Assembly (NCBI RefSeq): GCF_900188345.1
Contig: NZ_FZOD01000059.1
Location: forward strand, 1-61,332
Direction of reading: 5' to 3'
DNA from: Streptosporangium subroseum
Lineage (GTDB): Bacteria; Actinomycetota; Actinomycetes; Streptosporangiales; Streptosporangiaceae
DNA: 61,332 nucleotides
The position numbers and the translations under genes were made by a program. The notes under the pieces were generated by a model. It did not search any database, was not told the origin of the DNA, and worked only from the letters and a program-made list of their open reading frames with translations. Below, one piece after another: positions 1 through 19,752 of this stretch. Numbering within the stretch: position 1 is the first letter of the stretch; each line of letters begins with the position of its first letter.

Positions 1-9639
<9,639 letters not shown>

Positions 9640-9642
9640 TCA
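9640..9642 (-). other. In-frame TGA replacing a conserved Trp codon in adenylation domain A3
   Basis: The minus strand reads F-D-V-S-V-TGA-E-L-W-G-A-L-L. The same place in A5 of this synthetase reads F-D-V-S-V-W-E. A single G-to-A change (TGG to TGA) explains it. It is the only stop in 17,982 nt of this frame, and the frame does not shift across it. The position is Stachelhaus residue 239 (GrsA numbering), inside the substrate pocket. It could be a true nonsense mutation, a base-call error or, less likely, a recoded or read-through codon. Confidence 0.9.
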
Positions 9643-12600
9643 CACCGACACATCGAAGGAGAAGGAGTGGAACCACGCCCACACATCCGACGAGCCGATG
9701 CCCAACCGCTCACGGGTCGCCGCGAACAGGGATACGACGTTCTCGTGGGGCACGACCACGCCCTTGGGCCGGCCGGTGGATCCGGAGGTGTAGATCACGT
9801 AGGCCGGATGGGCGGGCAGCAGGGCGCGGCCTCGGTCGGTGTCGGACAGGTCGGTGTCGTCCGTGGCCTGGAGGTGGGCGATGGTGGCCGGGTCGGTCAC
9901 ATTGATGGGCGGCACCGCGTTGATGGGTGGCACCGGCTCGCCGCTCGGCGCACTTCCGTCCGTGATCAGCAGGGTGGCCTGGGAGTCGGCCAGCATGTAG
10001 GCGACGCGCTCAGCCGGGTAGGCCGGGTCGATGGGCACGTACGCCGCTCCGGACTTGACGACGGCCAGCAACGCGACGACCAGGTCGGCCGAGCGATCCA
10101 TCATGACCGCCACCCGGCGCTCCGGCCCGGCGCCGTGGGCGACCAGGAGCCGGGCCAGCCGGTTCGCCCGGGTGTTGAGCTCGGCGTAGGACAGGGCGCT
10201 GCCCTCGTGGACGACGGCGGAGACGTCGGGAGTGCGAACCACCTGTGCCTGGAACAGATCCGGCAAAGTCACCGCCGGCACCTCGTGCGCGGTGTCGTTC
10301 CACTCCACCAGCACCTGGTGACGCTCGGTCCCGCTCAGCAATTCGAAGCCGTCGACACAGCGAGCGGGCTCGTCGGCCACAGCGTCGAGAAGCCGGACGA
10401 ACCGCTCGGCCAATGTGTCGACGGTGGTGTGGTCGAACAGGTCGGTGGCGTAGGTGATGGTGCCGGTCAGGCCGGTGCGGGTTTCGTAGAGCTCGATGTC
10501 GAGGTCGAACTTGGCCGGTCGGTCGCCGGTGTCGAGTCGTTCGACGTCCAGGCCGGGTAGGTCGAGGCTCGCGGGTGCGATGTTCTGCAGGGCGAGCATG
10601 GTCTGGAAGAGGGGGTGGCGGGCCATGGACCGGGTGGGGGCCAGGTCTTCGACGAGTCGCTCGAAGGGGAGGTCCTGGTGGGTGAGGGCGTCCAGGGTTT
10701 GTTCGCGGACGCGGTGCAGGAGTTCGCGGAAGGAGGGTCGTCCTGACAGGTCGGTGCGGATGACGAGGGTGTTGACGAAAAAGCCGACGAGGTGGTCGAG
10801 GTTGTGGTCGGTGCGTCCGGCGATGGGGGTGCCGATGGGGATGTCGGTGCCGGCGCCGAGGCGCGACAGCAGGGTGGCGAGGGCGGCTTGGAGCACCATG
10901 AACATGGTGGCGCCCTCGGTTCTGGCCAGGGTGGTGAGTTTTCGGTGCAGGTCGGCGTCGATGTGGATGTCGGTGGTGGCGCCGTGGTGGGTGGCGATGG
11001 GCGGCCGGGGCCGATCGGTGGGCAGGGTGAGTTCTTCGGGCAGGCCGACCAGGGTGGTGCGCCAGTGATCCAGCTGTTGATTCAGGGTGCTTGCCGGATC
11101 GTTCTCGTTGCCGAGCAGGTCGCGCTGCCACAGGGTGTAGTCGGCGTACTGCACCGGCAAAGGCTCCCAGGCCGGAGCCGCACCACCGACCCTCGCGACA
11201 TAGGCGGTGGACACATCTCGCGCCAGCGGGACAAGCGACCAGCCGTCACTCGCGATGTGATGCACCACCACGAGCAGCACATGCTCCTCCGGCCCCATTT
11301 GGAACAGCCACGACCGCAGCGGGATCTCAGCGGCCAGGTCGAACACGTGGCCCGCCACCGCGCCCACCGCCTGCCGGAGACCGTCCTGCGTGGCGGGGAT
11401 GGCCGGCAGCTCCACCACCACATCGTCGGCGGGCAGGATCCGCTGGTACGGCCGGCCGTCCGTGCTGCCGAAGACCGTCCGCAGCACCTCGTGCCGCCCG
11501 ACCACGTCACGCAACGCCGCACGCAGGGCATCAACGTCCAGCTTGCCGGTCAGTCGCAGCACCATCGGAATGTCGTACGTGGCCGACGGCCCCTCAAGCT
11601 CACCCAGGAACCACAACCGTCGCTGCGCGAACGACAACGGAACCCGCTCCGGCCTGTCGATCGCCGTGAGAGGGCGCCGGACGGGACCCGGTATCCCCAA
11701 ACGCTGCGCGAAAGCCAGCGGGGTGGGCGCCTCGAACAGCGCCCGGATCGGCACCTCCGCTCCGAACACCGACCGCACCCGGCTGGCCAGACGCGTCGCC
11801 AGCAAAGAGTGCCCACCCAGGTCGAAGAAGTCGTCGTCCACGCCGACGGCGGGCAGTCCGAGCACCTCGGCGAACAGCGCGCACAGGATCTCCTCCCGCG
11901 CCGTCGCCGGACCCCGGCCACCGGCGCCCACACCGTAATCCGGGGCCGGAAACGCCCTGCGGTCGAGCTTGCCGTGCACCGTGAGTGGCAGTTCGTCCAT
12001 GGCCACCAGCGCAGCCGGGACCATGTAGTCCGGCAGCGCACCGGCCAGGTGGGAGCGCACCTCCGCCACATCGACCGGGTCGCGGAGGACCACGTACCCG
12101 ACCAGGCGCCTGTCGCCGGGCTGGTCCTCGCGCACCGTCGCGGCCGCCTGAGCGACCGCAGGGTGGGCGAGCAGCGCCGCCTCCACCTCGCCGAGCTCGA
12201 TCCGGAACCCGCGGACCTTCACCTGGTCGTCGGTGCGGCCCAGGTACTCCAGGTCACCGTCGGCGGTCCACCGAGCCAGGTCACCGGTGCGGTACATCCG
12301 CTCGCCGGGAGCTCCGTAGGGACCCGCGACGAACCGCTCCGCGGTCAGGCCCGGCCGGTCGAGGTATCCCCGGGCCAGCTGCGCACCGGCGAGATACAGC
12401 TCGCCGGCCACACCGCACGGCACCGGTCGCAACGACCCGTCCAGCACGAACACCGTGGTGTTCCACACCGGGCGGCCGATCGGAACGCCGCCGTGGAGAT
12501 CCGGATCACCGGGACGGACCTCGTGGACGACACACCCGACGGCCGCCTCCGTCGGACCATACTCGTTGACGATCACGACTCCGGGATGAGCGGATCGCCA

Positions 12601-15600
12601 CTGGATCAGCTGCTCCCCGGTCAGGCCTTCGCCACCCAGGACGAGGTCGCCCGCGGGGAAGGATCCGGCGGGCCACTCGGACAGCACGCCCAGATGGCTC
12701 GGCGTCGCCTTGACGAAGGTGGGGGCCTGATCGGCGGGGATCTCGTCATGGATCCCCGTGACATGCACGGTGCCACCCGACGCCAACGTCCCGTACAACG
12801 GGGTGACGGTCAGGTCGAAGGCCACCGACGAGTGCAGAAGGGTGCGTCCGGCCAGCGCCGGGTACGCGTCCGTCGCCCAGGCGAGGTAGTTCGACACGGC
12901 TCCATGGCTCACGACCACCCCCTTGGGCCGGCCGGTGGATCCGGAGGTGTAGATCACGTAGGCCGGGTGGGCGGGCAGCAGCACGTCACGCCGATCGGCG
13001 TCGGACACGTCCCCGCCGTCCAGCCTCTCCAGTTCCCGGATGGTGGCCGGGCCGTCCACCTCGACGCGCGTCACGCCCGCGCCGCCTGCCACGTCCGTCC
13101 GGGTGATCACCAGGGCGGCCCGGGAGTCGGCCAGCATGTAGGCGATCCGGTCGGCCGGGTAGGCCGGGTCGATCGGCACGTACGCGGCACCCGACTTCAC
13201 CACGGCGAGCAGGGCGACCACCAGGTCGGCCGAGCGGTCCATCATGACCGCCACCCGGCCCTCCGGCCCGGCCCCCTGGGAGATCAGCCACCGGGCCAGC
13301 CTGTTCGCCCGCGCGTTCAGCTCCGCGTACGTCAGGCTCAAGTGCGGCGACAGCACGGCCTTCGCCGAAGGAGTGCGCGCCGCCTGTGCCTCGAACGACT
13401 CCGCCAGGGTGGCCTGGGGAACCTTCCGGGCGGTGTCGTTCCACCGGACCAGGATCCGGTCCCGTTCGGCGGCGTCCAGTACCTCGACCTGGGCGAGCCC
13501 GGCCGACGGCGCCGACTCCAGCGCGGACACGACGGCCTCGGCCACCGTGGTCACCAGAGCCGCCAGGGAACGCGGATCGATCGGTGACGCCGCCTGAACC
13601 GTCACGGCGAAGCCGTCGCCGGTGTCGTCGACATTGACGGCGACCGGGTAGTTGGTGCGCTCGTGCGCGTGAAGCAGTTCCACGCCCTCCAGGCCGATTC
13701 CGGGGGTGTCCGCCTGGCTGTGCCGGTAGTTGAACAGCGAGGTGAACAACGGCGTCTGTGCGGGGACCCCGCCCGCCTTCTGCGCCAGGGCGAGCGGCGC
13801 GTGCTCGTGCACCAGCAGCTCCGCGAGCTGCCGCTGCATGCCGTTCACCGCGTCCAGCACGCTCCCGGCACGCACGTCCAGCCGGACGGGAAGCGTGTTG
13901 ATGAACAACCCCGGGACGCGGTCGGCTCCGGCTCCGGCGTTCATCCGGCCGAGCAGCACCGTGCCGAAGACGACGTCGTCACGGCCGGAGGTGGCGGCCA
14001 CCACCCGCGCCCAGACGAGGTGGAACAGCGTCGCCGCGCTGACCCCCAGCCGCTGCGCCTGCTCCCGCACCCGCGCGGCCACACCGGTGTGGAGCCGCGT
14101 TCGCGCCTCGGAGACGCCTCCGCCGTCGCCGTGCACGTCCAGCAGCCCGTAGGGCGCGGTCGGCTCGGTCACATCGCCCAGCAGCCGGGTGAAGAACCGC
14201 TCATGCTCCCGCGCCGGCATCCCGAGCCGCGCCTGCGCCACGAATTCCCGGTACGGCAACGGCTCGGGTAGCGCGTCCTGCCGCCCTTCCAGGAAAGACG
14301 CCAGCTCGCCCAGCACCACATCCAGGGCCGTGTGGTCCTGGATCAAGTGGTGGGACTGCAGCGCCACCAGCCACCGGTCGCCGCCGGGCTCCCTGGCCAC
14401 ATGCGCGCGCAGCAACGGGGCGCGGGTGAGGTCCATCCGCACCGGCAGCCCTGCCACCAGCCGTTCCGCCGACCCACCGTCCAGATCCGTCTCCCGTACG
14501 GAAAGCCGGGCTCCCCGCAGCACCACCTGAACCGGTTCGCGCAACCCCTTCCACACAAACGCCGTACGCATGACGTCGTGCCGGTCGATCACCCGCTGCA
14601 GGGCGGTGAGGAACGCGTCCACCCGTGCCCGGGAGTCGAACCGCAGCACCACCGGCATGATGTACGGATCAGCGCTGTCGTCGCCTTCCACCAGATGGTG
14701 GAAGAAGATGCCCTCCTGGAGAGGCGCGAGCGGGTAGATGTCGGCGATGTTCGCCGCGCCGCCGGGGACTGCGGCCACGATCCGGTCGATCTCCTCGGCA
14801 GTGAGGTCGGCGAGGGGCGCCATGTCCGGCGTGATCACCGTGGCACCCGGCGGAATCCCGTTCGGCGGACCCGCCGGCCGGCCGGCCGCCTGCTGGACCG
14901 TCGCCGCCAGCCCCGCGACCGTCGGAGTTACGTACAGTGCCCGAGCGCTCACCAGGACACCCCGCTGACGCGCCCGCTCCATCAGCGTCACCGCCAGCAG
15001 CGAATGCCCGCCCAACTCGAAGAAGTTGTCATCCACGCCCACCCGCTCCACACCGAGCACCTCGGCGAACAGGGCGCACAGCACTTCCTCCTGCGGCGTG
15101 GCCGGCGCCTGGAACGCCGCATCCCCGAAATGCTCAGGCGCGGGCAACGCCTTGCGGTCCAGCTTGCCGTTCACCGTCAACGGCAGCGCGTCGAGGGCGA
15201 CGATCCCCGCCGGGACCATGTACTCGGGGAGCATCCCCGCAAGGTGGTAGCGCATCTGGACGACATCCGTACCGGGCGGCGCGACGACGTACCCCACCAG
15301 GCGCCTGTCGCCTGGCCGGTCCTCACGCACCACCACCACCGCCTGGGAGACGGCCGGGTGGGTGCTCAGCGCCGCCTCGACCTCGCCGAGTTCGATCCGA
15401 AAGCCACGGATCTTCACCTGGTCATCGGTACGGCCCAGGTATTCGATCTGACCATCGGCGTTCCAGCGGGTCAGGTCGCCGGTGCGGTACATCCGCTCGC
15501 CGGGAGCGCCGTAAGGGTTGGCGACGAATCGTTCGGCGGTCAGCCCGGGGCGGTTCAGGTATCCGCGGGTCAGCTGGGCGCCGGCGACGTACAGTTCACC

Positions 15601-17982
15601 CGCCGTACCCACAGGCACCGGCCGCAACCAGGCATCCAGCACGAACACCCGGGTGTTCCACACCGGCCTGCCGATCGGCAGAACGCCCTCACCGTCCCCG
15701 CCCGCCTCCACGACATGGTCCAGGCAGCCCACCGTGGTCTCCGTCGGCCCGTAATGGTTGACCACGGCTACACCGGCATGCTTCCCAGTCCACTCCAGCA
15801 CCTGAGTGGCCTGCGCGGCCTCACCACCGACCATCAGCCGGCCTGTCGGCACATGCGCGTCGCCGAACTGCCGCAGGAAAGCCAGATGGCTCGGCGTGAG
15901 ATGAAGGAAGCTCAACCGCTCCCCACCCAGCACGACCGGCAGACGCTCATCCAGCCCGGCCACATGCACGCGACCACCGACGGTCAACGCCCCGTACAAC
16001 TCGGTCACACCCGCGTCGAACGACACCGACGTGTGGTAGACGACGTTGCCGGCCACCTCCGGGTACGCGCTCACGGCACGCGCCACATAGTTGACCACGT
16101 TGCCGTGCTGAACCACGACACCCTTCGGACGGCCGGTCGAACCGGACGTGAAGATCACATAAGCCGGGTGCCCGGGCAGCAGTCCGCCGCCCCGTTCGGC
16201 ATCGGTCAAATCCTCCCCGGACAACACCGACGCAGCGGCCATGACGTCCGGGTCGTCGATCACGATGCGGGGCAGGCCGTGCCCGGCGGCCGGACCCTGC
16301 TGAACGAGCATCAAGGTGGGCCGGGCATCGGCCAGCATGTGCGCGATCCGCTCGGCCGGATAGGCCGGGTCGACCGGCACATACGCCGCCCCCGACTTCA
16401 ATACCGCCAGCAGCGCGACGACCAGATCGGCGGAGCGGTCCATCAGCACCGCGACCCGCTCCTCTGGACCCGCGCCACGGGAGACCAGCAACCGGGCCAG
16501 CCGGTTCGCCCGAGCGTTCAACTCGCCATAGGTCAGACCGCTCTCCCGCGTCACCACCGCAAGCGCCGAGGGAGTGCGGGCCGCCTGCGCCTCGAACAAC
16601 GTCGTCAACGTCGTGGCGGGCACCTCACGGGCGGTGTCGTTCCACTCCACCAGCAGCCGCGCGCGCTCGTCCGGGGTGAGCAGATCCAGCCCGGCAATCG
16701 GCGCATCGGGCTCCAGCCGGGCCAACGTCGCGAGCAGATCCAAGAAGCGCTCCTGGTGGGCGGCGTTCTCCTCGGCGGTGTACCGCGCCGGGTTGGCCGC
16801 GAAGTCCACCCGCAGACCGTCATCCGACCGCTCGTAGATGAGGATCATCAGGTCGTCCACCTCACCGTTCGCCAGGTACGTCCGTGAGGTGGTCTCGCAT
16901 CGCCCGAAGCGCGGGGTCTCGTCCGGCGGCAGGATATTGATGACCGGCCCGGACATCCGCTTGCCCGCGGCCGCGAGCTTCAGGTCGTGGTACAGATCCC
17001 CGTAGCGGTACCGCTGGTGCGCCAGCAACCCACGAGTCCGCGCCGAGGTGTGACGTGCCAGCTCACGCACACTCATTCCCGGGCCCAGGCTCAGGCGGAG
17101 CGGGAGATTGTTGGCCATCGTCGCCACCGCGCCCGCCATCCCGGAACCCTTGCGCGCGGGAACGGTCAGGCCCAGCACGACCTCCGGCGCTCCTGCCATC
17201 CGCTGCACGTACAACCCCGCCGCGCCGATCAGCAGCGCGGGCAGCGCGACACCCGAGGACCGGGCCAGGCGCCGCAGCGGCTCGGCGATCCCGCCCGGCA
17301 CCACCGCGCTGCGACGATGGGACGAAGCCGACGCCGGCGCCGTCCCTCCCGTGAGCGAGACGACGTCGGGAGTGCCCGCCATCTGCTCCGCCCAGTACGC
17401 CCGGTCCTGCGTGAACCGCTCGCTTCCCCGGTAGAGCTCGTCGTCGGCCAGGATCTCGTCGAGCGTCGCGAACGGCGTGAAGGGGCAGGCGCGTCCGTCC
17501 TCCAGCGCGGAATAGATCTCCGCCGCCCGGTTCAACCACAGCGTGTACCCCACGGCGTCCAGCGCGATGTGATGGGCCCGCAGATACAGCAAGGTCCTGT
17601 CCTCACCGACCAGGAACGCGGTGATGCCGAAGATCGAGCCGGCTTCGAGGTCGGCCGGGCGGGCCGCGTCGGCACGCATCCACGCCTCGGCGGCCGCCGT
17701 CGGCTCGGGTTCGCTTCGCAGGTCCACCACGGGAAGCCGGTAGTCCAGCGGAGGTCCGACCATCTGCCAGGGGCCGTCGTCGTCCTGACCAAAACGCAGG
17801 CGCGCCACCTCGGTCTCGGCCAGTGCCTGCCGGAAAGCCTCCTCCAGCAAGGGAGGTCGCAGGGTCCCGGAGATCTCCAGGTACTCCACCATGTTCTGGG
17901 CCGGGTTCTCCGGATCGAGGGCCTGGGCGGACCAGATGCCCTTCTGCGCCGCGGTCAGAGCCTTCTTCGCGTGTTCGAACAT
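9640..17982 (-). CDS. Nonribosomal peptide synthetase, modules 1-2 and start of module 3
   Basis: Large multimodular peptide synthetase of 2,780 residues. Domains: C1 (~8-440), A1 (~460-960), T1 (~993), C2 (~1065-1490), A2 (~1500-2000), T2 (~2060), C3 (~2110-2540, core HHIASDG, LCL-like) and A3 from ~2570, ending at a TGA right after FDVSV. C1 resembles the EntF type and carries HHIALDA where most domains have HHxxxDG; a C domain at the N terminus means the first residue is acylated by a partner not seen here. Pockets: A1 D-A-T-H-M-G-H-V-G-K (Asp/Asn-like, uncertain); A2 D-L-T-K-V-G-E-V-G-K, the canonical asparagine code. C2 begins with the ITPDM...VPGGAANIADIYPLAPLQEG linker pattern typical of dual C/E domains. 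The ATG at 17982 is preceded by GAGG 10 nt upstream. MbtH and a type II thioesterase lie divergently, as in many NRPS clusters. The product is unknown; an acylated, D/L-alternating peptide with Asn and Ser is inferred. Confidence 0.93.
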   Translation of the reverse strand: MFEHAKKALTAAQKGIWSAQALDPENPAQNMVEYLEISGTLRPPLLEEAFRQALAETEVARLRFGQDDDGPWQMVGPPLDYRLPVVDLRSEPEPTAAAEAWMRADAARPADLEAGSIFGITAFLVGEDRTLLYLRAHHIALDAVGYTLWLNRAAEIYSALEDGRACPFTPFATLDEILADDELYRGSERFTQDRAYWAEQMAGTPDVVSLTGGTAPASASSHRRSAVVPGGIAEPLRRLARSSGVALPALLIGAAGLYVQRMAGAPEVVLGLTVPARKGSGMAGAVATMANNLPLRLSLGPGMSVRELARHTSARTRGLLAHQRYRYGDLYHDLKLAAAGKRMSGPVINILPPDETPRFGRCETTSRTYLANGEVDDLMILIYERSDDGLRVDFAANPARYTAEENAAHQERFLDLLATLARLEPDAPIAGLDLLTPDERARLLVEWNDTAREVPATTLTTLFEAQAARTPSALAVVTRESGLTYGELNARANRLARLLVSRGAGPEERVAVLMDRSADLVVALLAVLKSGAAYVPVDPAYPAERIAHMLADARPTLMLVQQGPAAGHGLPRIVIDDPDVMAAASVLSGEDLTDAERGGGLLPGHPAYVIFTSGSTGRPKGVVVQHGNVVNYVARAVSAYPEVAGNVVYHTSVSFDAGVTELYGALTVGGRVHVAGLDERLPVVLGGERLSFLHLTPSHLAFLRQFGDAHVPTGRLMVGGEAAQATQVLEWTGKHAGVAVVNHYGPTETTVGCLDHVVEAGGDGEGVLPIGRPVWNTRVFVLDAWLRPVPVGTAGELYVAGAQLTRGYLNRPGLTAERFVANPYGAPGERMYRTGDLTRWNADGQIEYLGRTDDQVKIRGFRIELGEVEAALSTHPAVSQAVVVVREDRPGDRRLVGYVVAPPGTDVVQMRYHLAGMLPEYMVPAGIVALDALPLTVNGKLDRKALPAPEHFGDAAFQAPATPQEEVLCALFAEVLGVERVGVDDNFFELGGHSLLAVTLMERARQRGVLVSARALYVTPTVAGLAATVQQAAGRPAGPPNGIPPGATVITPDMAPLADLTAEEIDRIVAAVPGGAANIADIYPLAPLQEGIFFHHLVEGDDSADPYIMPVVLRFDSRARVDAFLTALQRVIDRHDVMRTAFVWKGLREPVQVVLRGARLSVRETDLDGGSAERLVAGLPVRMDLTRAPLLRAHVAREPGGDRWLVALQSHHLIQDHTALDVVLGELASFLEGRQDALPEPLPYREFVAQARLGMPAREHERFFTRLLGDVTEPTAPYGLLDVHGDGGGVSEARTRLHTGVAARVREQAQRLGVSAATLFHLVWARVVAATSGRDDVVFGTVLLGRMNAGAGADRVPGLFINTLPVRLDVRAGSVLDAVNGMQRQLAELLVHEHAPLALAQKAGGVPAQTPLFTSLFNYRHSQADTPGIGLEGVELLHAHERTNYPVAVNVDDTGDGFAVTVQAASPIDPRSLAALVTTVAEAVVSALESAPSAGLAQVEVLDAAERDRILVRWNDTARKVPQATLAESFEAQAARTPSAKAVLSPHLSLTYAELNARANRLARWLISQGAGPEGRVAVMMDRSADLVVALLAVVKSGAAYVPIDPAYPADRIAYMLADSRAALVITRTDVAGGAGVTRVEVDGPATIRELERLDGGDVSDADRRDVLLPAHPAYVIYTSGSTGRPKGVVVSHGAVSNYLAWATDAYPALAGRTLLHSSVAFDLTVTPLYGTLASGGTVHVTGIHDEIPADQAPTFVKATPSHLGVLSEWPAGSFPAGDLVLGGEGLTGEQLIQWRSAHPGVVIVNEYGPTEAAVGCVVHEVRPGDPDLHGGVPIGRPVWNTTVFVLDGSLRPVPCGVAGELYLAGAQLARGYLDRPGLTAERFVAGPYGAPGERMYRTGDLARWTADGDLEYLGRTDDQVKVRGFRIELGEVEAALLAHPAVAQAAATVREDQPGDRRLVGYVVLRDPVDVAEVRSHLAGALPDYMVPAALVAMDELPLTVHGKLDRRAFPAPDYGVGAGGRGPATAREEILCALFAEVLGLPAVGVDDDFFDLGGHSLLATRLASRVRSVFGAEVPIRALFEAPTPLAFAQRLGIPGPVRRPLTAIDRPERVPLSFAQRRLWFLGELEGPSATYDIPMVLRLTGKLDVDALRAALRDVVGRHEVLRTVFGSTDGRPYQRILPADDVVVELPAIPATQDGLRQAVGAVAGHVFDLAAEIPLRSWLFQMGPEEHVLLVVVHHIASDGWSLVPLARDVSTAYVARVGGAAPAWEPLPVQYADYTLWQRDLLGNENDPASTLNQQLDHWRTTLVGLPEELTLPTDRPRPPIATHHGATTDIHIDADLHRKLTTLARTEGATMFMVLQAALATLLSRLGAGTDIPIGTPIAGRTDHNLDHLVGFFVNTLVIRTDLSGRPSFRELLHRVREQTLDALTHQDLPFERLVEDLAPTRSMARHPLFQTMLALQNIAPASLDLPGLDVERLDTGDRPAKFDLDIELYETRTGLTGTITYATDLFDHTTVDTLAERFVRLLDAVADEPARCVDGFELLSGTERHQVLVEWNDTAHEVPAVTLPDLFQAQVVRTPDVSAVVHEGSALSYAELNTRANRLARLLVAHGAGPERRVAVMMDRSADLVVALLAVVKSGAAYVPIDPAYPAERVAYMLADSQATLLITDGSAPSGEPVPPINAVPPINVTDPATIAHLQATDDTDLSDTDRGRALLPAHPAYVIYTSGSTGRPKGVVVPHENVVSLFAATRERLGIGSSDVWAWFHSFSFDVSV

Positions 17983-18640
17983 ACCTCGTCAACCTCAGGT
18001 CTGAGCTAGAGACGATCTCTATGGGAGTACGCAGATGTTCCGGTCCCCGCGGCTCCGGCAGGCCGGATAGTGAGGTGGGGGGGTACGGAGCGCGTCATCG
18101 CCTGACCGGCCGGAGTACGTGCTCCTGCTCCGTTTCGCCTTGGGAGAGAGCTGCCTGCGGGCAGGGTTCGCGACGGTCGCCTCGACCGGAACGAGCTGTC
18201 CGAGTATGCAGTCATCGGCGATCTAGAACATGGATAGCGTGTAGCCGTACAGGACTTAAGGGATGATCATTCAGTGTCCGGGCGGCGGTCTCCCGATGCG
18301 GTCACCGTCAGCGAGCTTCCCGCCGCTCCGGGGCGGACGCGACGGGCGCGTGCCACGTCGTCGTCCCGCAGCCGGATCCCGCCGGTGGGCGGGCCTGAAG
18401 CCGACCGGCCATGGATCCTCACTCACCGATCGTGTGCATCGGCTTCCGGCGGGTGAGCGGTCGAGCATGCCATATGCCGAGCCGGCCGGCCATCAACACG
18501 CGATGGACGCTACTCGATCCGGGCATGCTGATATACCTCGTTTGCTCGGTAAGGATAAGAAGAAGGAGCGCAGCGTTCAATGTCCGGCTCACGGAGAGCC
18601 TTACCTGTCCCGGTGACGAAATAGTGAACGATATGTGTAT
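17983..18640. other. Divergent intergenic region, first part (no gene recognised)
   Basis: About 660 nt between the synthetase start and the thioesterase control region. Short open frames exist on both strands but none has a recognisable domain, credible ribosome binding site or coding-like composition. I found no iron box (TTAGGTTAGGCTAACCTAA-like) here, which argues mildly against a siderophore. The region probably holds the synthetase promoter, but I cannot place it with confidence. Confidence 0.5.
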
Positions 18641-18665
18641 TCATATTGTCTGTCAGACAATATGA
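18641..18665. promoter_or_regulatory. Perfect 25-bp palindrome, candidate operator of the thioesterase/mbtH side
   Basis: Two perfect 12-nt arms, TCATATTGTCTG and CAGACAATATGA, flank a single central T. It sits in the most AT-rich stretch of the 817-nt divergent region, 135 nt before the thioesterase ATG. The size, symmetry and TGTCTG-N-CAGACA core are typical of TetR-family operators (family knowledge). No TetR gene lies in the window, so the regulator would be encoded further along the cluster or elsewhere. Confidence 0.7.
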
Positions 18666-18799
18666 CAGGGCGAACGGTGTTCGATCGGCGTTCCAGAACG
18701 GGCGATGTCGAGGTGGGCGAACGGATCTGACTAGGATCCCGTCGGCAGGATCGGGTTCAATCTCACCGGTCACTCCCGATCGGCAGGAAAGGAACCAGA

Positions 18800-19561
18800 A
18801 TGCTCGACAGCCGCACCAGAAGGTCCGGCGCATGGCTTCGCACGATGACGCGGAGCCCGGTTCCGCGGATTCGCCTCGTCTGCTTCCCGCACGCGGGAGG
18901 CGCGGCGAGCTTCTTCCGTCCGTGGGCGGATCTCGTCTCCGCCGAGGTGGAGCTGTTCGCGGTCCGCTATCCCGGGCGAGAGGACCGGATCGTGGAACCG
19001 TTCGCCGAACGCTTCGACGACCTGGTCGAAGCGGTGGTCGAGGAGTGCCTGCGGCTGGCGGACGCCCCGCTGGCGTTCTTCGGCCACAGCATGGGGGCGT
19101 CCGTCGCCTACGAGGTGGCCTTGCGCCTGCAATTGGACCACGGAATCCGGCTCCGGGGCCTGTTCGTCTCCGCACGCTCCGCCCCCGACCACGAAAAGAA
19201 GTCGGACCTGGCCGGGGCCGCCGACGACAAACTGGTCGAACATCTGACGGAACTCGGGGGTACGAACGTTCAGGCGCTGGAGCACCCCGAGCTGCTTGAC
19301 CTGGTGCTTCCCGCCATCCGGGCCGACTACCGGCTAGTCGAAAGCTACGAGCCGACCATCAAGGGCGCCGTCCTCGACACCCCGATCTCGGTCTACTATG
19401 GCGACGCCGAGGAGGATCTGTCCGAGGAGTCCGTCATGGCGTGGTCGGCCGTGACAACCGGCCCCTTTCGGACGCGATCGTTCGAGGGCGGCCACTTCTA
19501 CCTCACCGATCACCTGCCGGTTCTCGTCGCGGACATGCTCACCACCTTTGGCCGTACCTGA
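18800..19561 (+). CDS. Type II (editing) thioesterase of the NRPS cluster
   Basis: Alpha/beta-hydrolase of 253 residues, normal for stand-alone type II thioesterases, which hydrolyse wrong or stalled acyl groups from carrier-protein phosphopantetheine arms. The catalytic triad is visible: Ser97 in GHSMG, Asp202 in YYGDAEED and His232 in GGHFYL. The FPHAGG motif near residue 29 forms the oxyanion region of the family. The ATG at 18800 follows AAAGGA at good spacing. It is divergent from the synthetase and upstream of the MbtH gene (191-nt gap), so both probably share a promoter that may be controlled by the palindrome at 18641. It acts in the cytoplasm with the synthetase. Confidence 0.92.
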   Translation: MLDSRTRRSGAWLRTMTRSPVPRIRLVCFPHAGGAASFFRPWADLVSAEVELFAVRYPGREDRIVEPFAERFDDLVEAVVEECLRLADAPLAFFGHSMGASVAYEVALRLQLDHGIRLRGLFVSARSAPDHEKKSDLAGAADDKLVEHLTELGGTNVQALEHPELLDLVLPAIRADYRLVESYEPTIKGAVLDTPISVYYGDAEEDLSEESVMAWSAVTTGPFRTRSFEGGHFYLTDHLPVLVADMLTTFGRT

Positions 19562-19752
19562 ACGCCCCGGTTTACGGCCACGCAAGCATGAAATCGATCC
19601 CTTAAGGATAAATTTCCCCGGTATTCATCAGGCGATCAACCGAACGATTCATTCTTCAGGTCGTATGTCGGACGCTGACGGGCGTTCTCGCCCCAGCCGC
19701 GACCCCACTTTCTCCTTTCAGCCGTGCTCTATCAATCAATTGGGGACCTGTC

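Noticed and set aside
17983..18799. Iron box that would mark the NRPS as a siderophore cluster
   Set aside because: I looked for TTAGG-n-CCTAA dyads on both strands and found none; the EntF-like first C domain alone is not enough.
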